A stretch of DNA of 64,000 nt. Origin: Aestuariimicrobium soli (GTDB lineage: Bacteria; Actinomycetota; Actinomycetes; Propionibacteriales; Propionibacteriaceae). Position 1 is the first letter of the stretch, and every line of letters starts with the position of its first letter. Where the stretch lies: assembly GCF_051192575.1 (NCBI RefSeq), contig NZ_JBPJSQ010000003.1:248001-312000 (forward strand), in the 5' to 3' direction. Shown in pieces: positions 54,324-63,011 of the stretch. The position numbers and the translations under genes are program-made. The notes under the pieces were generated by a model, which was not told where the DNA came from, made no database searches, and saw nothing but the letters and a program-made list of their open reading frames with translations.

Positions 54324-55372
54324 TGGACGAGCCGATGCCGCTCGGTGATCTGCCCGAGGACGAGTACACGCAGATGGTGCGCGCCGCGCTGCGCCACGAG
54401 GCCAGATCGGTGGTGCCGGGCGACCGCTTCGCGCAGATCCTGGCCATGGCCGAGGGCACCTCGGCCGACGAGGAAGCCCCCCGCCGCGGCACCTTCCGCT
54501 GGCTCGCCGCCGTCGCCGTCGCCGTGATGGCCGTGGGCGTGGCGCTGCCGCTGCTGGTTCCCGGCATCCTGCCCAGCGACCCCGCCGACACCCCGACGCC
54601 GGTGCCGACCACCAGTTCGTCCAGCAGCTCGCAGGCACCCACCGGCCCGCCGTCGATCCCGACCGTCAACACCGACGTGGCCGTCTACTACCTCGACTCC
54701 CACGGCAGTCTGGCGCGCGAGTTCCGCGACCTGCCCACCCAGGGCGATCGCCTGACCACCGCCGTCGCGGCCGTGCTGAACGTGGCCCCGCTCGACCCGG
54801 CCTACCACTCGCTGTGGTCGGGGGGTCAGGTGAATTCGGCGAAACTGTCGGGCAACCGCATCACCCTGGACCTGTCGAAGTCGGCGTTCGCGTCGATGGA
54901 ATCGCGGGCGCAGGTGCTGCAGGCGATGCAGCAGGTCACCTACACCGCCACCGCCGCCGTCGGCGACCGCAACGGCCAGAAGGTGGTGCGCATCCTGATC
55001 GACGGCTCGCCCAACCTGCCGCTGATCGGCGCCCCGACGACCGACTTCGCCCGCACCGGCAACCAGCCGATCACCGACGTGATCGTCGACTCCTTCGAGT
55101 ACGGGCAGACCCTGACCTCGCCGGTGACGATCACCGGGCAGATGCAGACCGTGGCGCTCGAGGGGACGAAGGGTCTGGCCTGGTCGATCGTGCCCAAGGG
55201 GCAGTCGGCGGCGACCTGGAGCCCGGTGTCGTTCGGTCAGGAGGCGGCCGGGTGGACCGCGTTCAAGATCGACGCCGGCGAGCTCGCTCCCGGTGAGTAC
55301 GCCCTGCACATCGAGTACGCCTCACCCGCAGACGGGCAGCTGCAATTGGTGAAGGTCTTCGTCGTCGGCTGA
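54320..55372 (+). CDS. Single-pass membrane protein with GerMN and Gmad2 domains
   Basis: The 350-residue protein has a cytoplasmic N-terminal segment of about 60 residues, one transmembrane helix (about 61-80), a Ser/Thr/Pro linker, a GerMN domain (about 115-240: VAVYYLDSHGSLARE, VLNVAPLDPAY, VRILIDGSP) and a C-terminal Gmad2 Ig-like domain (about 250-345: SPVTITGQMQT, FKIDAGELAPGEYALHIEYAS). The ATG overlaps the sigma stop (ATGA). Placement suggests a membrane sensor or anti-sigma factor, but no zinc-binding anti-sigma motif is visible in the short cytoplasmic part. Confidence 0.85.
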   Translation: MMDEPMPLGDLPEDEYTQMVRAALRHEARSVVPGDRFAQILAMAEGTSADEEAPRRGTFRWLAAVAVAVMAVGVALPLLVPGILPSDPADTPTPVPTTSSSSSSQAPTGPPSIPTVNTDVAVYYLDSHGSLAREFRDLPTQGDRLTTAVAAVLNVAPLDPAYHSLWSGGQVNSAKLSGNRITLDLSKSAFASMESRAQVLQAMQQVTYTATAAVGDRNGQKVVRILIDGSPNLPLIGAPTTDFARTGNQPITDVIVDSFEYGQTLTSPVTITGQMQTVALEGTKGLAWSIVPKGQSAATWSPVSFGQEAAGWTAFKIDAGELAPGEYALHIEYASPADGQLQLVKVFVVG

Positions 55373-55395
55373 CGCGTTCGTCACACCCCGGACGA

Positions 55396-56247
55396 TCAGC
55401 GGCGCCTCATCACCTTCTCGCTGATCACCAGCCCCAGCCGGGTCGGCGCGAGCCTGCCGGCCACGGCCTGGGCGAGGTTCAACGGGCCGTCCACCACGGT
55501 GGGGGAGCCCTTCGCGAGGCCGTCGAAGCAGGTCTGCACCACCTGCTCGGCGGTGCGCCGCCAGTTCAGGGCCTTGGAGTCGCCGGCCGCCTCGAAGAAC
55601 CCGGTCTCGGTCGGGCCGGGGCACAGGGTGATCACCTTCACGCCGGTGCCCTTCACCTCGTGCCACAGGGCCTCTGTGAGGGCGCGCACGTAGGCCTTGG
55701 TGGCCGCGTAGACGGCCATGCCCGGCAGCGGCTGGAAGCTGGCCGTCGAGGCCACGTTGATGATGGTGCCCCGGTGGCTTTGCAGCATGCCGGGCAGGTA
55801 GCGCTGGGTCAGGTCGGTGAGGGCGGCGCAGTTGACCTGCACCTGCTCCAAGTGACGCGCCGGGTCGCTCACGGCGAAGTCGCCGATGGTGCCGAAACCG
55901 GCATTGTTGACCAGCGTCTGCACCCGCAGCTTCCGCCTCGAGATCTCGGCCACGAGCTCGTCCCGGTCGTCCTTGACGGCCATGTCGCCGGTGAGCACCA
56001 CGAACTCGACGGCCCGGCCGTCGCCGGCGTCGACCCCCAGACCGCGGGCGCGCTCGGCGACCCGCTCGAGGGCGTCGCGGCGTCGTCCGGTGAGAATCAC
56101 GTTGACGCCGTGGCGGGCGAGGAACAGCACGAACGCCTCACCGATGCCGCCGGACGCGCCGGTCACCAGCGCCCACGAGCCGCGCTGCGGGGCGGCGGGA
56201 TGCAGGCCGTCGGTGGTGGTGTGGGCGGCGGTGCGCGTCGTGTTCAT
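55396..56247 (-). CDS. Classical short-chain dehydrogenase/reductase
   Basis: The 283-residue protein has TGASGGIGEA, NNAG in LVNNAGFGTIG, and the catalytic Tyr-x3-Lys in VYAATKAYV with Ser in NVASTAS. The pattern fits the group that includes steroid, ketoacyl and retinol-type reductases (DltE/17-beta-HSD-like); the substrate is unknown. The ATG at 56247 follows TAGAAT by 7 nt. Longer open sequence upstream of this start is antisense to mtr and not coding. Confidence 0.88.
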   Translation of the reverse strand: MNTTRTAAHTTTDGLHPAAPQRGSWALVTGASGGIGEAFVLFLARHGVNVILTGRRRDALERVAERARGLGVDAGDGRAVEFVVLTGDMAVKDDRDELVAEISRRKLRVQTLVNNAGFGTIGDFAVSDPARHLEQVQVNCAALTDLTQRYLPGMLQSHRGTIINVASTASFQPLPGMAVYAATKAYVRALTEALWHEVKGTGVKVITLCPGPTETGFFEAAGDSKALNWRRTAEQVVQTCFDGLAKGSPTVVDGPLNLAQAVAGRLAPTRLGLVISEKVMRRR

Positions 56248-56254
56248 GGGCTCG

Positions 56255-56260
56255 ATTCTA
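56255..56260 (-). promoter_or_regulatory. -10 element for leaderless SDR transcript
   Basis: TAGAAT is 7 nt before the ATG at 56247. On the other strand, AAGACT (56290-56295) lies 6 nt before the mtr ATG, so this is a compact divergent pair of probable leaderless promoters. Confidence 0.6.
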
Positions 56261-56301
56261 GGGGCCGACGTTGGCTGCCGCGGGCGTGAAAGACTGGCGC
56301 C

Positions 56302-57765
56302 ATGACCCTCACTGACCCCCCGGCGCCGACCACCGGTGCCCACTCCTACGACCTGTGCGTGATCGGCTCCGGCTCGGGCAATTCGCTGCTGGACGACCGC
56401 TTTGCGGGGTGGAAGGTGGCCCTGGTCGACGAGGGTGTCAATGCCGAACTCGGGAACCCCGTCTTCGGGGGAACCTGCCTCAACGTCGGCTGCATTCCCA
56501 CCAAGATGTTCGTGCTGCCGGCCGATCTGGCGGCCAGCCCCGCGGAGGCGGAGCGGCTCGGGGTCGACCTGGCGGTGCAGGGGGTGCGATTCGGCGACAT
56601 TCGCGACCGCATCTTCGGGCGCATCGACGCCATCTCGACCGGCGGCCTCGAGTGGCGCGAGCAACTGCCCTGGGTCGACGTGTACCGGCAGCGCGCGCGG
56701 TTCCTCGACGAGCACACCCTCGAGTTGGCCGACGGCACCCGCCTGACCGCCCGCCAGTTCGTGCTCGCGGCCGGCTCGCGGCCGCGGCAGCTGCACGTGC
56801 CCGGCTTCGACGAGGCCCGGGCGGGCGGGCTTGTGCACACCTCGAACACCGTCATGCGGCTGCCGGAGTTGCCCCGCCGGCTGGTCATTCTGGGCGCCGG
56901 GTTCATCGCCGCCGAGTTCGCCCACGTGTTCTCGGCCTACGGGGTCGAGGTCACCCTCGTGCACCGCGGCGACCGGCTGTTGCGCGCCGCCGACGAGACC
57001 ATCTCGCAGCGGTTCACCGCCGCCATGGACGAGCGCGTCGACCTGCAGCTCAACCAGCAGGTCGTCCGACTCGAGCTGGGCGGGGACGCCCCCGTGACGG
57101 TCGTGGCCACGGCCGCCGACGGCACTGAGGTGCGCCACCCGGCCGACCTGGTGCTCAACGCCACCGGACGCGTGTCCAACTCCGACACCCTCGACGTGCG
57201 CCGCGCCGGCGTCGAGGTCGACGACTCCGGTTTCGTGGTGGTCGACCCCCACCAGCGGACGACCGCCGCCCACATCTGGGCGCTCGGTGACGTGAGCTCG
57301 CCGTGGCAGCTCAAGCACGTCGCCAACCACGAGATGCGCGTCGTGCAGCACAACCTCTCCCACCCCGACGAGCTCATCGAGGCCGACCACCGGTTCGTCC
57401 CCTCGGCCGTGTTCTCCGACCCGCAGATCGGTCAGGTCGGACGAACCGAGGCCGAGTTGCGGGCCGCCGGGGTCGACTACGTCGTCAAGGTGCAGGAGTA
57501 CGGCGACGTGGCCTACGGGTGGGCGCTGGAGGACCGGACGAACTGCGTGAAGCTGCTCGCCGACCGGGCCACCCGCCAGCTGGTGGGCGCGCACGTGATG
57601 GGTCCGCAGGCGGCCACGCTGGTGCAGTTGTGCGTGCAGGCGATGAGCCTGGGCACCGACGTCGAGACCATGGCGCGCGGGCAGTACTGGATTCACCCGG
57701 CACTCACCGAGGTGATCGAGAACGCGCTGCTGGGGTTGGTGGACCAGTTCGGGCAGGAGGCGTGA
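56302..57765 (+). CDS. mtr: Mycothione reductase
   Basis: The 487-residue flavoprotein has the FAD motif IGSGSGNSLL, the redox pair Cys59/Cys64 in GGTCLNVGCIPTK, an NADPH Rossmann motif VILGAGFIAAEF and the active-site HPALTEVIENALL at the C-terminus. It keeps mycothiol reduced with NADPH. The pattern matches mycothione reductase rather than glutathione or lipoamide reductases (IPTKMFVLPAD, EWREQLPWVDVYR). The presence of this gene implies that the organism makes mycothiol. Confidence 0.92.
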   Translation: MTLTDPPAPTTGAHSYDLCVIGSGSGNSLLDDRFAGWKVALVDEGVNAELGNPVFGGTCLNVGCIPTKMFVLPADLAASPAEAERLGVDLAVQGVRFGDIRDRIFGRIDAISTGGLEWREQLPWVDVYRQRARFLDEHTLELADGTRLTARQFVLAAGSRPRQLHVPGFDEARAGGLVHTSNTVMRLPELPRRLVILGAGFIAAEFAHVFSAYGVEVTLVHRGDRLLRAADETISQRFTAAMDERVDLQLNQQVVRLELGGDAPVTVVATAADGTEVRHPADLVLNATGRVSNSDTLDVRRAGVEVDDSGFVVVDPHQRTTAAHIWALGDVSSPWQLKHVANHEMRVVQHNLSHPDELIEADHRFVPSAVFSDPQIGQVGRTEAELRAAGVDYVVKVQEYGDVAYGWALEDRTNCVKLLADRATRQLVGAHVMGPQAATLVQLCVQAMSLGTDVETMARGQYWIHPALTEVIENALLGLVDQFGQEA

Positions 57766-57767
57766 GC

Positions 57768-59039
57768 ATGCGCGTGCGGCCCCAGGTGTTGGCGTCGGGG
57801 CTGGTGGCACTGTCGTTGGTGGGGGTGTCGTTGGCGGCCTGTCAGACTCCGACCGGGGGGAGCTCGACCAGTGCGGCCGGTTCGCCGGCGGCCAGCCCAT
57901 CGGCGGCCAGTTCACCGGCGGCCAGTTCGCCCTCGGCCAGTTCGCCGGCGGCCAGCCCACCGGCCAGCAGCCCTTCGGCCAGCCCCTCGTCGTCGGAGCC
58001 CTCGTCCACGGCGTCGGCCTGTCGCTCGCTGGTCGACCAGATGAACCCCAAGCAGCAGGCCGGCCAACTGCTGATGATGGGCGTCGCCGGCCCCGCTGTG
58101 ACCGACCAGCAGCTGACGACCATGGAGAGCTACCAGGTCGGCTCGGTGGTGCTGCTGGGCGACTGGAACGGACGCACCCAGGTGCGGGCCGCAACCGGCC
58201 CCCTGACCAGCCTGAACATGGCGGTGCCCGTGGTGGTGGCGGCCGACCAGGAGGGCGGCACCATCCAGCGGCTGCAGGGCACGGGGCTGCCCCCGATTCC
58301 GAGCGCCCGCAAGCAGGCCACCCTGACCCCTGCCCAGATCACCGCCAACTGGCAGGTGTGGGCCACCCAGCTGCGCGCCGCGGGGGTGCGCTACAACCTG
58401 GCCCCCGTCGCCGATGTGGTGCCGGCGGCCAAGCTGTCGTCCAATGCCCCCATCGGACGACTGGGCCGCAACTACGGCACCACCCCCCAGCAGGCGTCGC
58501 CGCGGGTGGCGGCGGCGGTGACCGGCATGCGCACCGGTGGGGTGGCGACCAGCCTCAAGCACTTCCCCGGGCTCGGACAGGTGACCTCGAACACCGACTT
58601 CGCCGCGGCCACCGACACCACCATCACCCGTCGCGACGCCGGCCTGGGGGTCTTCCGGGCGGGTATCGACGCCGGTGCCTCGTCGGTGATGGTCTCCAGC
58701 GCCGTCTACGCCAAGATCGATCCCGATCAGCAGGCGGTCTTCTCGCGGACGATCATCACCGGCATGCTGCGGGGCGACCTGGGCTTCACCGGCGTGGTGA
58801 TCTCGGACGATCTCGGGGCCGCCGCCAGCGTCGCCAAGGTGCCGGCCGGGCAGCGCGCGGTGCGCTTCGTGGCCGCGGGTGGTGACCTGGTGATCAACGC
58901 CAATCCGGCCACCATCGACGACATGTCGGCCGCGCTGGTGGCCCGCGCCGCCTCCGACCCGGCGTTCGCCGAGCAGATGGCGGCCAGTGCCACCCGCGTG
59001 GTCGAGCTCAAGCAGTCGCTGGGGATCGTCCGCTGCTGA
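57768..59039 (+). CDS. Glycoside hydrolase family 3 lipoprotein (beta-N-acetylhexosaminidase-like)
   Basis: The 423-residue protein has a lipoprotein signal with Cys25 (SLAACQT), a repetitive Ala/Ser/Pro linker (about residues 30-80) and a GH3 barrel: ADQEGGTIQRLQG, PVADVVP, GRNYGT, LKHFPGLGQVTSNTD and VISDDLGAA with the probable nucleophile Asp. NagZ-like enzymes release N-acetylglucosamine during wall turnover; surface location suggests action on exported muropeptides. GGAGG at 57756-57760 favours the ATG at 57768, just after the mtr stop, over a GTG at 57762. Confidence 0.88.
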   Translation: MRVRPQVLASGLVALSLVGVSLAACQTPTGGSSTSAAGSPAASPSAASSPAASSPSASSPAASPPASSPSASPSSSEPSSTASACRSLVDQMNPKQQAGQLLMMGVAGPAVTDQQLTTMESYQVGSVVLLGDWNGRTQVRAATGPLTSLNMAVPVVVAADQEGGTIQRLQGTGLPPIPSARKQATLTPAQITANWQVWATQLRAAGVRYNLAPVADVVPAAKLSSNAPIGRLGRNYGTTPQQASPRVAAAVTGMRTGGVATSLKHFPGLGQVTSNTDFAAATDTTITRRDAGLGVFRAGIDAGASSVMVSSAVYAKIDPDQQAVFSRTIITGMLRGDLGFTGVVISDDLGAAASVAKVPAGQRAVRFVAAGGDLVINANPATIDDMSAALVARAASDPAFAEQMAASATRVVELKQSLGIVRC

Positions 59040-59074
59040 GTCGCCGCTCGGGCACCCCGGCTACCGACACGACA

Positions 59075-59153
59075 CCGATCCAAAACGGCGTCACCCTGCG
59101 AGAAGTTGCCGCCAGATGGCGAGAACGTGCAGGGTGACGCCGTTTCGGATCGG
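59075..59153. repeat. Nested intergenic inverted repeat / probable bidirectional terminator
   Basis: Arms of 25 bp (59075-59099 starting CCGATCCAAAACGG, and 59129-59153) pair with one G-U mismatch, enclosing a small inner dyad (GCCGCCAGATGGCG). It lies between two convergent genes. The outer arm shares the TCCAAAAnG start and overall nested plan of the element at 14520-14601. Confidence 0.8.
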
Positions 59154-59167
59154 TTGGTCGGGCGAGA

Positions 59168-59701
59168 TCACCACTGGTGGGCGACGTCGACCACGATCCG
59201 GGTGGTGTTGGTCGAGGCGTCGTAGAGGGTGAACACGCGGTGCGGCAGGCGGGCGCGAACGCCGAGCCCGAAGGTGGTCTGGCCCTCGAAGGAGCCAGCC
59301 CAGGCCACCTGCCGGAAGGTGGTGTAGCCGGCGACACTGGGCATGGCGGGTCGCGACCAGGCCGCGGCGCGTACCACGACCTGGAGCTTGGCTCCGCCGG
59401 CGACGGCCACGGGCAGGCCCGAACCGTCCATGGTGACCTGCGAGACGTAGCGCACGTCGTACCCGGTGACCTTGCCCTTGATGTCCACGACCAGTCGGTC
59501 GTAGCAGGCGTGGCGTCCGGTGCGCAGCCCGAGCACCGTCGAGGCGGTCATCGTCTGCGACGACTTGGCCAGCGATCCCCAGGTGATGCCGCAGTAGGGA
59601 GCGGCGTTGGCACTCGTGGCTCCCAGAGCGACGGGTGCGCCCGTCACAGCGAGGCCCAGAGCAAGGGCGGCAGCGCTGCGGCGAAGGGTTGAGCGGAACA
59701 T
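59168..59701 (-). CDS. Secreted AMIN-like domain protein
   Basis: The 177-residue protein has a Sec signal peptide (about 1-33, cleavage after ANA) and one beta-rich domain with two Cys (PYCGITWGS, GRHACYDRLVVDIKG) of the AMIN-like type: RLVVDIKG early and RIVVDVAHQW at the end are the paired edge strands. AMIN domains localise proteins to peptidoglycan. GAGGAGG lies before the ATG. No enzyme domain is attached; the role is unknown. Confidence 0.82.
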   Translation of the reverse strand: MFRSTLRRSAAALALGLAVTGAPVALGATSANAAPYCGITWGSLAKSSQTMTASTVLGLRTGRHACYDRLVVDIKGKVTGYDVRYVSQVTMDGSGLPVAVAGGAKLQVVVRAAAWSRPAMPSVAGYTTFRQVAWAGSFEGQTTFGLGVRARLPHRVFTLYDASTNTTRIVVDVAHQW

Positions 59702-59806
59702 GATGTCCTCCTCGGTGTGTGGTTGCCCCGTACACGCCGAGCCCGCACAGCCGGTTCACAGCCGCGCGGAATCTTCAGCTTCGTCCGCCCCCCAGATGGG
59801 GACAGG

Positions 59807-60583
59807 TCAGCCGAAGCGACCGGTGATGTAGTCCTCCGTGGCCTTCTTCTCGGGATTGGAGAAGATCTTCTCGGTGGTGTCGAGCTCGACCAGTTCACCG
59901 GGCTGACCCTGGGCGGCCAGGTTGAAGAAGGCCGTCTTGTCGCTCACCCGCGAGGCCTGCTGCATGTTGTGGGTCACGATGACGACGGTGTACTCGTCCT
60001 TCAGCTCGTGGATCAGGTCTTCGATGGCCAGGGTCGAGATCGGGTCGAGGGCCGAGCAGGGCTCGTCCATCAGCAGCACGTCGGGCGAGACCGCGATGGC
60101 GCGGGCGATGCACAGACGCTGCTGCTGGCCACCCGACAGGCCGATGCCCGGCTTGTCGAGGCGGTCCTTGACCTCGTTCCACAGGTTGGCGCCCTTGAGT
60201 GACTTCTCGGCCGCTTCGTCGAGCACGCTCTTCGACTTCACGCCGTTGAGCTTCAGGCCCGCGACGACGTTCTCGTAGATCGACATCGACGGGAACGGGT
60301 TGGGGCGCTGGAACACCATGCCCACCTGGCGACGCACGGCCACCGGATCGACGTTTTTGCCGTAGAGGTTGACGCCGTCGAGCAGCACCTCGCCCTCGCA
60401 GTAGGCGCCGGGGATCACCTCGTGCATGCGGTTCAGGGTGCGCAGCACGGTCGACTTGCCGCAGCCCGACGGGCCAATGAAGGCCGTCACCGAGCGGGGC
60501 TCGACGGTCAGGTTGACGTTCTGCACGGCGTGGTGCGTGCCGTAGTAGATGTTGAGGTCCTTGACCTCGATGCGCTTGGCCAT
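59807..60583 (-). CDS. pstB: Phosphate ABC importer ATPase
   Basis: The 258-residue protein has Walker A GPSGCGKST, the PstB-typical QRPNPFPSMSIYENV, signature LSGGQQQR and LLMDEPCSALDPIST. It powers high-affinity phosphate uptake. The ATG at 60583 has AGGAAAG upstream and lies 11 bp after the pstA stop. Last gene of the pst operon; phoU, often next, is not in the 105 bp that follow. Confidence 0.97.
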   Translation of the reverse strand: MAKRIEVKDLNIYYGTHHAVQNVNLTVEPRSVTAFIGPSGCGKSTVLRTLNRMHEVIPGAYCEGEVLLDGVNLYGKNVDPVAVRRQVGMVFQRPNPFPSMSIYENVVAGLKLNGVKSKSVLDEAAEKSLKGANLWNEVKDRLDKPGIGLSGGQQQRLCIARAIAVSPDVLLMDEPCSALDPISTLAIEDLIHELKDEYTVVIVTHNMQQASRVSDKTAFFNLAAQGQPGELVELDTTEKIFSNPEKKATEDYITGRFG

Positions 60584-60594
60584 TGTGTCTTTCC

Positions 60595-61833
60595 TCAGCG
60601 GGTCTTCTTGGTGCGGGCACCGATGAACTTGGCGATCAGGTTGAGCCCCATCACCAACAGGATCAGGGTGAGGGCCGCACCCCAGCCGCGCTCGGCGCCG
60701 GGGTAGTTGCTGGCCGTGTTGGCGGCGCCGGTGATCATGGTCGGCAGCGAGCCCATGTTGCTGCCGAACGGGTTGCCCACCAGGCGCGGGCCGTAGTTGA
60801 GCAGGATCAGCAGCGGAGCGGTCTCGCCCATGACGCGGGCCATGCCGAGCACGACACCGGTCGCGATGCCGGTGAACGAGGTCGGCACCACCACCTGCAG
60901 GATCGTCTTCCACTTCGGCACACCCAGGGCGTACGAGGCCTCGCGCAGCGAGTCCGGCACCAGCTTGAGCATCTCTTCGGTCGACCGCAGCACCGTGGGC
61001 AGCATCAGCAGCACCAGGGCCATCGACGAGGCGAAGGTCGATCGTCCCATGCCGAAGACCGTGATCAGCAGCGCGTAGATGAACAGCGCTGCCACGATCG
61101 AGGGCACACCGGTGAGGATGTCGACCATGAAACTGACCACCCGGGCCAGCTTCTTGCCGCGGCCGTACTCGACCAGGTAGATCGCTCCCAGAATGCCCAG
61201 CGGCACCGCCACCAGCGAGGTGATCAGCCCGATCTCGAGGGTGCCGACGATGGCGTGCAGGGCGCCGCCGTTGGGCACGGTCTGGTCGGTCTTCGACTGG
61301 TCCTGCGTCCACCACTGCAGGCTGAACGTGCGCACCTTGCCATCGGAGTCCGAACCCGGGATGCCGATCACGGCGGTACCGGCGGCGGGCTTGTTCTCCT
61401 GGCCCTTGATGCGAATGGTCGACTTGCGCTCGTTCGGGTCGGCCTTCACGGCCGGCACCGGGTTGTAGTCGACGAACTGGCCGACGGCGGGGTACTGGCC
61501 GCCCACGTTCCAGATCGGGAAGGCACCCTGGGCGCCGGTCTCGCAGTCGGCGTTGGGCACCCGCTGGTAGTTCTGGTGGGCGCTGTCGGGGGCCTTGGCT
61601 TCGACCACGCAGATGCGGGTGTAGGCGGGTTCCGCGGTGAACAGCAGTGCCGCCCCCTTGGTGACCACGGTCACCAAAATCCAGACGAGGGGGATGATCG
61701 CGAGCAACGCGGCCAGCCAGATCAGCGCGCGCATCAGGTTGTCGACGAGCTGGCGTGACCCCTTCGGACGACCCAGGTCGGTCGCCTTGGCGGTGTAGCC
61801 GCGGGTCGGCGAGGTGGTGGTCTCGGACGACAT
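60595..61833 (-). CDS. pstA: Phosphate ABC importer permease PstA with extra extracytoplasmic insert
   Basis: The 412-residue protein is about 110 residues longer than typical PstA. The extra length is a hydrophilic insert between helix 1 (about 36-58) and helix 2 (about 192), residues 66-188, with two Cys (75 and 97) that could form a disulfide. The remaining helices and the EAA-type loop (REASYALGVPKWKTILQVVVP) are normal. Start is 1 bp after the pstC stop. Confidence 0.94.
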   Translation of the reverse strand: MSSETTTSPTRGYTAKATDLGRPKGSRQLVDNLMRALIWLAALLAIIPLVWILVTVVTKGAALLFTAEPAYTRICVVEAKAPDSAHQNYQRVPNADCETGAQGAFPIWNVGGQYPAVGQFVDYNPVPAVKADPNERKSTIRIKGQENKPAAGTAVIGIPGSDSDGKVRTFSLQWWTQDQSKTDQTVPNGGALHAIVGTLEIGLITSLVAVPLGILGAIYLVEYGRGKKLARVVSFMVDILTGVPSIVAALFIYALLITVFGMGRSTFASSMALVLLMLPTVLRSTEEMLKLVPDSLREASYALGVPKWKTILQVVVPTSFTGIATGVVLGMARVMGETAPLLILLNYGPRLVGNPFGSNMGSLPTMITGAANTASNYPGAERGWGAALTLILLVMGLNLIAKFIGARTKKTR

Positions 61834-61834
61834 C

Positions 61835-62905
61835 TCAGGCCTTCTTTCCGCCGGCGACCAGGCGCGCCACGCCGTTGACCGCGAAGGTCAACACGAAGAG
61901 CACCAGGCCGGCGGCGATGTAGGCGCCGGCCTTGGTCGGGCTGTCGAACTCGGGGGCGCCGCGGGCGATCAGCGACGCGAAGGTCTGGCCGCCGGAGAAC
62001 AACGACCAGCTGAAGCCGGGGACGGTGGACAGGATCAGCATGACGGCGATGGTCTCGCCGAGGGCGCGGCCCAGACCCAGCATGGCGGCGGCGATCGAGC
62101 CGGACCGGCCGTAGGGGATCACGGCCAGGCGGATCATCTCCCACTTGGTCGATCCCAGGGCCCAGGCGGCCTCGATGTGGTCGCGGGGGGTCTGGTCGAA
62201 GACGTCACGCGAGATCGAGGTGACGATCGGCAGGATCATGATCGCCAGCACGATCGAGGCGGCGAACACGGTGCCGGCCGAGGTGATGCCGGTCTCGAAC
62301 AGGGGAATGAAGCCCAGCGCTCCCGACAGCCAGTCACCGAACGGCTTGAGCCACGGGGCGAACACGCGGGCGCCCCACAGGCCGTAGACGATCGAGGGCA
62401 CGGCCGCCAGCAGGTCGACCAGGAAGCCGACCACTCGTCCGACCTTCGGCGGCGCGTAGTGCGTGATCAGCAGCGCCACGCCCATGGCGACCGGCACGGC
62501 GATCAGCATGGCGACGATCGAGCTGATCACCGTCGTCCACAGCAGCGCGGCGATACCGAAGGCCAGGCGCTGGTCGTTGATCGTCCACTCGCGCGAGGTG
62601 AAGAAGTTGACCTCGTTGCGGCTCATGGGGCCGGCGGCCGAGTAGAGCAGGAAGAGCGCGATCGCGGCGATCAGCAGCACGATCAGCACGCCGGTGGTGA
62701 CGGTGAGGCCGCTGAAGAACTTGTCGGGGCCCTTGGTGGGGGGCGGCATCTCGACGTGCGGGATGCCGATCCGACCCTTGGTCTCGGGGGTGAGGTGCTT
62801 GCCGACCGGTGACTCGTCCGCGCTGCCCGCCATCTCGGCGGTCAGGTCGTGCTCCTCGGGTTCGAGCGTCGCAGCCTCGGTGGAGTGGTCTGCTGGCTGG
62901 TTCAT
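61835..62905 (-). CDS. pstC: Phosphate ABC importer permease PstC
   Basis: The 356-residue protein has a 60-residue cytoplasmic tail, six helices and the cytoplasmic loop HIEAAWALGSTKWEMIRLAVIP. GGGAG lies before the ATG at 62905. It forms the channel with PstA. Confidence 0.95.
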   Translation of the reverse strand: MNQPADHSTEAATLEPEEHDLTAEMAGSADESPVGKHLTPETKGRIGIPHVEMPPPTKGPDKFFSGLTVTTGVLIVLLIAAIALFLLYSAAGPMSRNEVNFFTSREWTINDQRLAFGIAALLWTTVISSIVAMLIAVPVAMGVALLITHYAPPKVGRVVGFLVDLLAAVPSIVYGLWGARVFAPWLKPFGDWLSGALGFIPLFETGITSAGTVFAASIVLAIMILPIVTSISRDVFDQTPRDHIEAAWALGSTKWEMIRLAVIPYGRSGSIAAAMLGLGRALGETIAVMLILSTVPGFSWSLFSGGQTFASLIARGAPEFDSPTKAGAYIAAGLVLFVLTFAVNGVARLVAGGKKA

Positions 62906-62927
62906 GATTCTCCCTGACGAAAGAGGA

Positions 62928-63006
62928 CCCCCCGCTGCGTGAGCGGGGGGCCCTCCCGTGGCTTTCTCGTGAGGGGCGCCCTCACGAACTGACCCGTGTG
63001 GGGTCA
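62928..63006 (-). terminator. Three consecutive hairpins between pstS and pstC
   Basis: In transcription order: a 6-bp stem at 62990-63006 (TGACCC/GGGTCA, 5-nt loop), a 9-bp stem at 62967-62987 (TCGTGAGGG arms, 3-nt loop) and a 9-bp GC stem at 62928-62950 (CCCCCCGCT arms, 5-nt loop). None has a clear U-run. They may pause or partly end transcription, or protect the pstS message, giving more binding protein than permease. Confidence 0.7.
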
Positions 63007-63011
63007 GTGTG

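Noticed and set aside
56248..58194. A long upstream extension of the SDR frame, antisense to mtr and the GH3 gene.
   Set aside because: The SDR fold begins at 56247 with its own promoter; the extension is low-complexity.
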